This document shows positions 5,767-9,769 of a stretch of 9,769 bases of DNA, in pieces. This DNA is from Betaproteobacteria bacterium. Lineage in GTDB: Bacteria > Pseudomonadota > Gammaproteobacteria > Burkholderiales > SG8-41. Position numbers and translations under genes: made by a program. The notes under the pieces are model-generated. The model worked only from the letters and a program-made list of their open reading frames with translations, searched no databases and was not told the origin of the DNA. The stretch spans positions 1 through 9,769 of the forward strand of contig JANXSE010000068.1 of assembly GCA_025356695.1 (NCBI GenBank). Reading direction: 5' to 3'. Positions within the stretch are counted from its first letter, which is position 1, and every line of letters begins with the position of its first letter.

Positions 5767-6704
5767 TCGCATTGCGCATGGCCCTTGCAACAGCAACGCT
5801 GATCGCCGCGCACGCGATTGCGCAACCGTTCCCGTCGAAACCGATCCGCATCCTCACCAGCGCACCCGGCAACAGCGACGATCTCGCCGCGCGCCTCGTT
5901 GCGCAGGGCATTACCGGCGGCCTCGGCCAGCAGGCGATTGTCGATAACCGCGGCGTGGTTGCCGTTGAAATCGCCGCCAAGTCGCCACCCGACGGCTACA
6001 CGCTGTTGTTATATGGCAGCCCGATGTGGCTCGCCCCATTCATGCGCGACAAGCTGCCCTACGATCCGGTGAAGGATTTTGCGCCGGTGACGTGGGCGAC
6101 CAATTCGCCGAACCTGCTGGTGGTGCATCCGTCGCTGCCGGTGAAATCGGTGCGCGAACTGGTGGCGCTGGCAAAAGCGCGGCCGAACGAATTGAACTAT
6201 GGTTCGGGCTCCGCCGGCTCGACGCCGCATCTCGCCGCGGAATTGTTCCGCGCCATGACCGGCGTACAGATCGTGCGCGTTGCCTACAAAGGCAGCGGAC
6301 CGGCATTGACGTCCCTGCTCAGCGGCGAATTGCATTTAATGTTTCCGTCTACCGGCTCGGTCAATCCGCTGCTGAAATCCGGCAAGCTGCGGCCGCTTGC
6401 GGTGACCACGCTGGCGCCCAGCCCGCTGGCGCCGGATCTGCCGACGGTCGCCGCGTCGCTGCCCGGTTATGAGTCGGCGTCACTGCTTGCGGTGTTCGCG
6501 CCGGCCGGCACGCCGGCGGCGATCGTGCAGCGGCTCAATCAGGAAATGGTCAAGGTTCTGCAAAGCGCCGAAGCGCGCGAACGTTTGTTCAACGCCGGCG
6601 TCGAAGCCGTCGGTAGCACGCCGGAACAATTTGCCGCGACACTTAAAACGGAAATGACAAAATGGGGCAAGGTGATCAAAGATGCGGGCATACGCAGTGA
6701 ATAA
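5763..6704 (+). CDS. Bug/TctC-family tripartite tricarboxylate-type periplasmic receptor (313 aa), first copy
   Basis: This is a periplasmic solute-binding protein of the Bug family, which captures carboxylates and related compounds for TTT-type uptake or sensing. The signal peptide spans residues 1-20, with cleavage after HAIA; the mature protein begins QPFPSKPIRI. Family marks follow in order: a ligand loop TSAPGNSDDLAARLVAQ (32-48), VDNRG (60-64), PPDGYTLLLYGSPMW (75-89), YDPVKDFAPVT (100-110), LNYGSGSAGSTPHLAAELF (144-162), VAYKGSGPALTSLLSGEL (173-190) and PLAVTT. The glycine-rich GAGGxxG loop usually found after the NR is replaced by a shorter VVAVEIAAK segment. The start overlaps the upstream stop by four bases. 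No tctA- or tctB-like membrane genes are present, which is normal for the many orphan Bug proteins of Burkholderiales. Confidence 0.93.
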   Translation: MIALRMALATATLIAAHAIAQPFPSKPIRILTSAPGNSDDLAARLVAQGITGGLGQQAIVDNRGVVAVEIAAKSPPDGYTLLLYGSPMWLAPFMRDKLPYDPVKDFAPVTWATNSPNLLVVHPSLPVKSVRELVALAKARPNELNYGSGSAGSTPHLAAELFRAMTGVQIVRVAYKGSGPALTSLLSGELHLMFPSTGSVNPLLKSGKLRPLAVTTLAPSPLAPDLPTVAASLPGYESASLLAVFAPAGTPAAIVQRLNQEMVKVLQSAEARERLFNAGVEAVGSTPEQFAATLKTEMTKWGKVIKDAGIRSE

Positions 6705-7659
6705 AGCATTCGTCACAATTCTTTTTGGCACGGCAGTGCTGTTTGCCGCCGCGGCCGGTGCAGCGGGGTATCCCGAGCGCCCGATCCGCCTGATCGTGCC
6801 GCTCGCCGCCAACGGCGCGATGGACACCGTGGCGCGCAGCCTCGCCATCAAATTGAGCGAAAGTCTCGGTCAGACGGTCGTCGTCGATAACCGCGGCGGT
6901 GGCGGCGGCAGCGTTGGCGCCGAACTGGTGCGCTTCGCCGCGCCCGACGGTTATACGATCCTGATGATCAGCGCGAGCTCGGTGATCCACCCGCTGATGT
7001 ACAAAGCCGAATACGATGCCGTGCGCGATTTCGCCGCAGTAACACAGGTCACCTCACAACCTCACTTGATCGTGATCAATCCGGCGGTGCCGGTAAAAAC
7101 ACTGAATGAACTGATCGTCTATGCGAAAGCGAACCCGAACAAACTCAATTACGCCTCGGCCGGCAACGGTAGCCTGATTCACCTCACCGGCGAGTTGTTC
7201 AAAGTGGTGACCGGCACCGAGATGACGCATATTCCCTACAAAGGCATCGGTGCCGCCTACCCCGATCTGATCGGCGGCCAGATACAACTCACCTTCGGCA
7301 GCATCATCTCGGCGCTGCCGCAGGTGCGCGCCGGACGCCTGCGCGCGCTTGCAGTAACAGGGGCGAAACGCGCCAAACCGGTGCCGGATGTGCCGTCGGC
7401 GACCGAGGTCGGCGTGAAAGGTTTTGTCATGACGCAGTGGTACGGCGTGCTGACGCCGGTGAAGGTGGCGCCAGCGATCATTGAGCGCCTCAATCGCGAA
7501 ATTCACAAAGCGCTGGAGAACCCCGGCGTGCTGTCACGCCTGATAGACGACGGCGCCGAAGCGCAGCCGAGCACGCCGCAACAGTTCCGCGATCACCTGA
7601 TTGCCGAGCGCGACAAATGGGCCGGTGTGATCAAGCAGGCGAAGATCAAGGGTGATTGA
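6682..7659 (+). CDS. Bug/TctC-family tripartite tricarboxylate-type periplasmic receptor (325 aa), second copy
   Basis: This is a second Bug receptor in tandem, overlapping the end of the first by 23 bp. The signal peptide is about residues 1-28 (core FVTILFGTAVLFAAAAG), and mature sequence begins near YPERPIRLIVP. Family marks are PLAANGAMDTVARSLAIKL (40-58), VVDNRGGGGGSVGAELV (67-83) with the full glycine-rich loop, PDGYTILMISASS (88-100), FAAVTQVTSQPHLIVINPAV, LNYASAGNGSLIHLTGELF (155-173) and IPYKGIGAAYPDLIGGQIQL (184-203). ALAVTGAKRAKPVPDVP follows. ATG 6682 is preceded by AAGGTG with about 7 bp spacing; the inner GTG at 6697 has no such site. It is more typical of the family than the first copy. 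It probably shares the transcript with the rightward MmgE/PrpD gene, and its ligand is unknown. Confidence 0.93.
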   Translation: MRAYAVNKAFVTILFGTAVLFAAAAGAAGYPERPIRLIVPLAANGAMDTVARSLAIKLSESLGQTVVVDNRGGGGGSVGAELVRFAAPDGYTILMISASSVIHPLMYKAEYDAVRDFAAVTQVTSQPHLIVINPAVPVKTLNELIVYAKANPNKLNYASAGNGSLIHLTGELFKVVTGTEMTHIPYKGIGAAYPDLIGGQIQLTFGSIISALPQVRAGRLRALAVTGAKRAKPVPDVPSATEVGVKGFVMTQWYGVLTPVKVAPAIIERLNREIHKALENPGVLSRLIDDGAEAQPSTPQQFRDHLIAERDKWAGVIKQAKIKGD

Positions 7660-7677
7660 ATACCCGGGCCATACCCC

Positions 7678-7706
7678 TTCCCCCGCGCTTCGCGCAGGCG
7701 AGGGAA
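7678..7706. repeat. imperfect hairpin just after the second Bug gene
   Basis: TTCCC (7678-7682), CC and GCGC (7683-7688) pair with GCGC (7692-7695), GG (7697-7698) and GGGAA (7702-7706) around a TTC loop, with two bulges. It begins 18 bp after the stop and is the best candidate to end or stabilise the rightward transcript. The following bases are CAAAAC, not a U-run, so it is not a standard intrinsic terminator. Confidence 0.4.
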
Positions 7707-7751
7707 ACAAAACCCGCCGGACGCGGTATCGTAACGTTTAAAAATCCATTC

Positions 7752-7777
7752 GGCGGAAGGCGCTGCGCTTTTCCGCC
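7752..7777. repeat. REP-like hairpin with CGCTGCGCT core
   Basis: GGCGGAA (7752-7758) and TTCCGCC (7771-7777) form a perfect 7-bp stem around GGCGCTGCGCTT. The core matches the hairpin at 2842-2868. It fills the gap in front of the lactonase gene; the rest of 7660-7807 shows no gene and no clear promoter. Confidence 0.6.
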
Positions 7778-7807
7778 CTGCGTCCCAATAGTTAGCCGGG
7801 ATACACC

Positions 7808-8851
7808 ATGACAAGTCCCACGTTGATCGCCTATGTCTCCTGCATGTCCAGCCGGGAGGTTCTGGTATTCCGGCTCAATCCGGAAAACGGCGCACTGACG
7901 CAAATTCAGAGCGCGCCGGTCAACGGCGTCGTCATGCCGTTGGCACTCAGCCCCAATCAGCGTCACCTCTACGCGGCATTGCGCTCTGAACCCTATAGCG
8001 TCGCCTGTTTTGCAATCGATGCTGCGAGCGGAAAACTGACGCACCTGGCGGATGCGCCACTGGCCGGCCGCATGCCCTACATCTCGGTCGATCGCAGCGG
8101 ACGTTTCCTCCTTGGCGTGACCAATGCGCCGAGACCGCCGTCGAAACCGCGCAAGAGCCTCGTCAGCGTCAGTGCGATCGGCGCCGACGGTATCGTGCAG
8201 CCGTCGCATCAAATCCTGCCGACAAAAGACAAGGGGCATGCAATTCTGCCGGCGCCGTCGAACCGGCATGTATATGTATCGAGCTGCGACGAAGACTTTC
8301 TGCTATGCCATCGTTTCGATGCTGCAACCGGCATGCTTGCCGCCGAACCGACTTCGGTTGCAGCAAAGGCAAACGCCGGCCCGCGTCATTTCATTTTTCA
8401 CCCGAACAATCAGTGGCTGTATTTGCTCAATGAATATGACGCAACCATCTACACCTACCGACACGATGCGGATAGCAGCGCACTCACCGAGCTACAGCGC
8501 GTAAACCTGCGCGAGCCGGATCCTTCAGGCAAATCGCTGCGCGGTGCCGACCTGCACCTCACGCCGGATAATCGCTTTCTCTATGCGTCAGAGCGCAACA
8601 GCAATACGCTGGTCGCCTTCAAGGTCGATGCAGCGACGGGAATGCTGACACGCACCGGCAGTTTTGCCACCGACGCAGAACCGCGCGGCTTCAACATCGA
8701 CCCGCAGGGCCGTTACCTGCTCGCGGCGGGTCGCCTGACGAACAGCATTGTTTCCTATGCGATCGATTGCGACTCCGGTGCATTGACCGAAGTCGCGCGA
8801 AATACCGCGGGCTGCGGACCCAACTGGATCGAGATCATCAGCCTGCCGTGA
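7808..8851 (+). CDS. lactonase family protein, seven-bladed beta-propeller (6-phosphogluconolactonase-like, 347 aa)
   Basis: This belongs to the beta-propeller lactonase family (cytoplasmic 6-phosphogluconolactonase YbhE/Pgl and relatives), which hydrolyse sugar lactones and other lactones. There is no signal peptide. Blade repeats of the form F-x-x-D-x-x-x-G-x-L-T recur at about residues 21, 68, 169, 271 and 317 (for example FAIDAASGKLT and FKVDAATGMLT). They alternate with the strand pair S/T-P-x-x-R-x-L-Y (LALSPNQRHLYAA, LTPDNRFLYASERNSNTL). The hallmark AGPRHFIFHPN (190-200) and the end EPRGFNIDPQGRYLLAAG (291-308) are present. The length is normal. ATG 7808 has a GGGA site six bases upstream. 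It is 148 bp downstream of the second Bug gene with repeats between, so it may be transcribed separately. The substrate could be a non-phosphorylated lactone, because the family is broad. Confidence 0.92.
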   Translation: MTSPTLIAYVSCMSSREVLVFRLNPENGALTQIQSAPVNGVVMPLALSPNQRHLYAALRSEPYSVACFAIDAASGKLTHLADAPLAGRMPYISVDRSGRFLLGVTNAPRPPSKPRKSLVSVSAIGADGIVQPSHQILPTKDKGHAILPAPSNRHVYVSSCDEDFLLCHRFDAATGMLAAEPTSVAAKANAGPRHFIFHPNNQWLYLLNEYDATIYTYRHDADSSALTELQRVNLREPDPSGKSLRGADLHLTPDNRFLYASERNSNTLVAFKVDAATGMLTRTGSFATDAEPRGFNIDPQGRYLLAAGRLTNSIVSYAIDCDSGALTEVARNTAGCGPNWIEIISLP

Positions 8852-8878
8852 CCTCCCCGGCATGCGTGCAGCATCGCA

Positions 8879-9715
8879 TCAGGCCCAGTTCAGCAGCCCG
8901 AGCAGCGAGCGCCCCATCACCCAGTCTTTGTCTTCCTCTGACATGAAATCGAGGCTCTCGGTGAAATGGGTAACACGCTGACGGTAGGTGGCCTTGTCGA
9001 ATGCGCGGGTCATGTCGCTGCCCCAATGGCAGCGTCGCGGGCCGAAGGCATCGAAGACACGGCGGATGTGCACGTTAATGTCGCGATACGGATAGTCTTC
9101 GGCGGAATGGTTTGCCGCTGAAGACAGCTTCACCGATACGTTCGGGTATTTGGCGAGCGAGAGCGTGTGCGCGATCAGATCCGCGGTGTGGCTGCCGCCG
9201 GCCGACTGAAATGACTGACTCAGCCCCATGTGGTCGAGAATCAGAATGAGCTGCGGATGACGCGCCGCAAGGCGTGCCAGTTGCGGCCCCAGTTCCGGCG
9301 CATGGCACATGACGGGCAGGCCGGCCTTTTCTGCCGCAGCCCAGAACCAGGCCGTTGCGCTGTCCGAGAGTAACGGTGCAGTTGCAGTACTGTTGAATGC
9401 GAGACGAAAGCCGAGCATCCCGTGCTGTTGCCGCCACTTCGGCAACAGCACGGCCGACTGCGGATTGCGCAGGTTTATGCGGCCCATGACTGCGAAGCGC
9501 GAAGGATAGCGCCGCGCCGCCTCCAACCCGTAGTCGTTGCGATCGCCCGGCCACGACGGCGGCACGATGACTACGCGATCAACGCCGGCCTCGTCCATCA
9601 TCGGCAGCAGCTTTTCAATCGTAAATGGCTCGGGCAGATGTGGCACCACGCCGGGCACCCAGCGCCAGTCGGGCGTCTCCGCTTTCCACAGATGAACTTG
9701 CGCATCGACGATCAT
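8879..9715 (-). CDS. amidohydrolase-2 family metal-dependent TIM-barrel hydrolase (278 aa)
   Basis: The protein begins MIVDAQVHLWKAETPDW, a form of the D-x-H/Q-x-H metal motif with D4, Q6 and H8. Further expected elements are GFRLAF (102-107), MCHAPELG with H138, LILDHMG with D161-H162, and the C-terminal CHWGSDMTR with D234 (the barrel-end aspartate). This matches the amidohydrolase-2 family, whose members include 2-pyrone-4,6-dicarboxylate hydrolase, L-fucono- and other lactonases, and some decarboxylases. Length (278) is typical of the lactone-hydrolase branch. The first histidine of HxH is replaced by Gln, as seen in several lactonase subgroups that need little or no metal. The start at 9715 fits the usual family N-terminus; no clear ribosome site is seen. 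The 54 bp upstream (9716-9769) are open but too short to assign. It converges on the propeller lactonase gene, 27 bp apart, with no evident terminator between them. Confidence 0.9.
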   Translation of the reverse strand: MIVDAQVHLWKAETPDWRWVPGVVPHLPEPFTIEKLLPMMDEAGVDRVVIVPPSWPGDRNDYGLEAARRYPSRFAVMGRINLRNPQSAVLLPKWRQQHGMLGFRLAFNSTATAPLLSDSATAWFWAAAEKAGLPVMCHAPELGPQLARLAARHPQLILILDHMGLSQSFQSAGGSHTADLIAHTLSLAKYPNVSVKLSSAANHSAEDYPYRDINVHIRRVFDAFGPRRCHWGSDMTRAFDKATYRQRVTHFTESLDFMSEEDKDWVMGRSLLGLLNWA

Positions 9716-9769
9716 GCGCTTCGCCGCAGGCGGCGCGGTGATCTGCTGGCAGCCCTGCGTGATGAGACC

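Noticed and set aside
9716..9769. C-terminus of an upstream minus-strand gene overlapping the amidohydrolase start by ATGA
   Set aside because: One frame does end in TGA over the ATG, but its 18 visible codons are almost all Arg, Ser and Ala, and the other frames are also open. It is too short to support a gene.

Overview
The window is GC-rich, densely coded Gram-negative DNA. It carries several Bug/TctC-type periplasmic solute-binding proteins, two MmgE/PrpD-family proteins and short intergenic palindromic repeats. This combination is typical of Betaproteobacteria, most likely Burkholderiales or an uncultured relative. Taxonomy is inferred from gene content only; there is no rRNA or other marker here.

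The centre is a divergent pair of transcription units that start from a roughly 90-bp regulatory gap at 4287-4377. Leftward (minus strand) come an MmgE/PrpD protein (4286-2877), a UGSC-family protein (2677-1082), a predicted outer-membrane beta-barrel protein (966-127) and the start of a Bug protein cut by the window edge (92 to <1). Rightward (plus strand) come a second MmgE/PrpD protein (4378-5766) and two Bug proteins (5763-6704 and 6682-7659), whose coding regions overlap. Each arm therefore pairs an MmgE/PrpD enzyme with solute receptors, which suggests uptake and catabolism of a carboxylic acid. The substrate cannot be read from the sequence.

The most notable item is the UGSC gene. It looks like two genes, a 94-codon frame and a 405-codon frame, separated by an in-frame TGA at 2395-2393. 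That TGA falls exactly at the U of a U-G-S-C motif, inside the context TGSGD-U-GSCTSW. The reading frame stays open for 436 codons afterwards. An 8-bp perfect hairpin with a GUG loop begins 11 nt after the UGA, as expected for a bacterial SECIS element. I read it as one 531-residue selenoprotein of the UGSC family, whose function is unknown, carrying a second, C-terminal domain of about 335 residues.

The right end holds a lactonase-type seven-bladed beta-propeller protein (7808-8851, plus) converging on an amidohydrolase-2 family TIM-barrel hydrolase (9715-8879, minus). They may be peripheral to the central cluster.

The longer gaps (967-1081, 2678-2876, 7660-7807) are filled with REP-like hairpin repeats, not genes. 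No tRNA, rRNA, CRISPR array, transposase or phage gene was seen.
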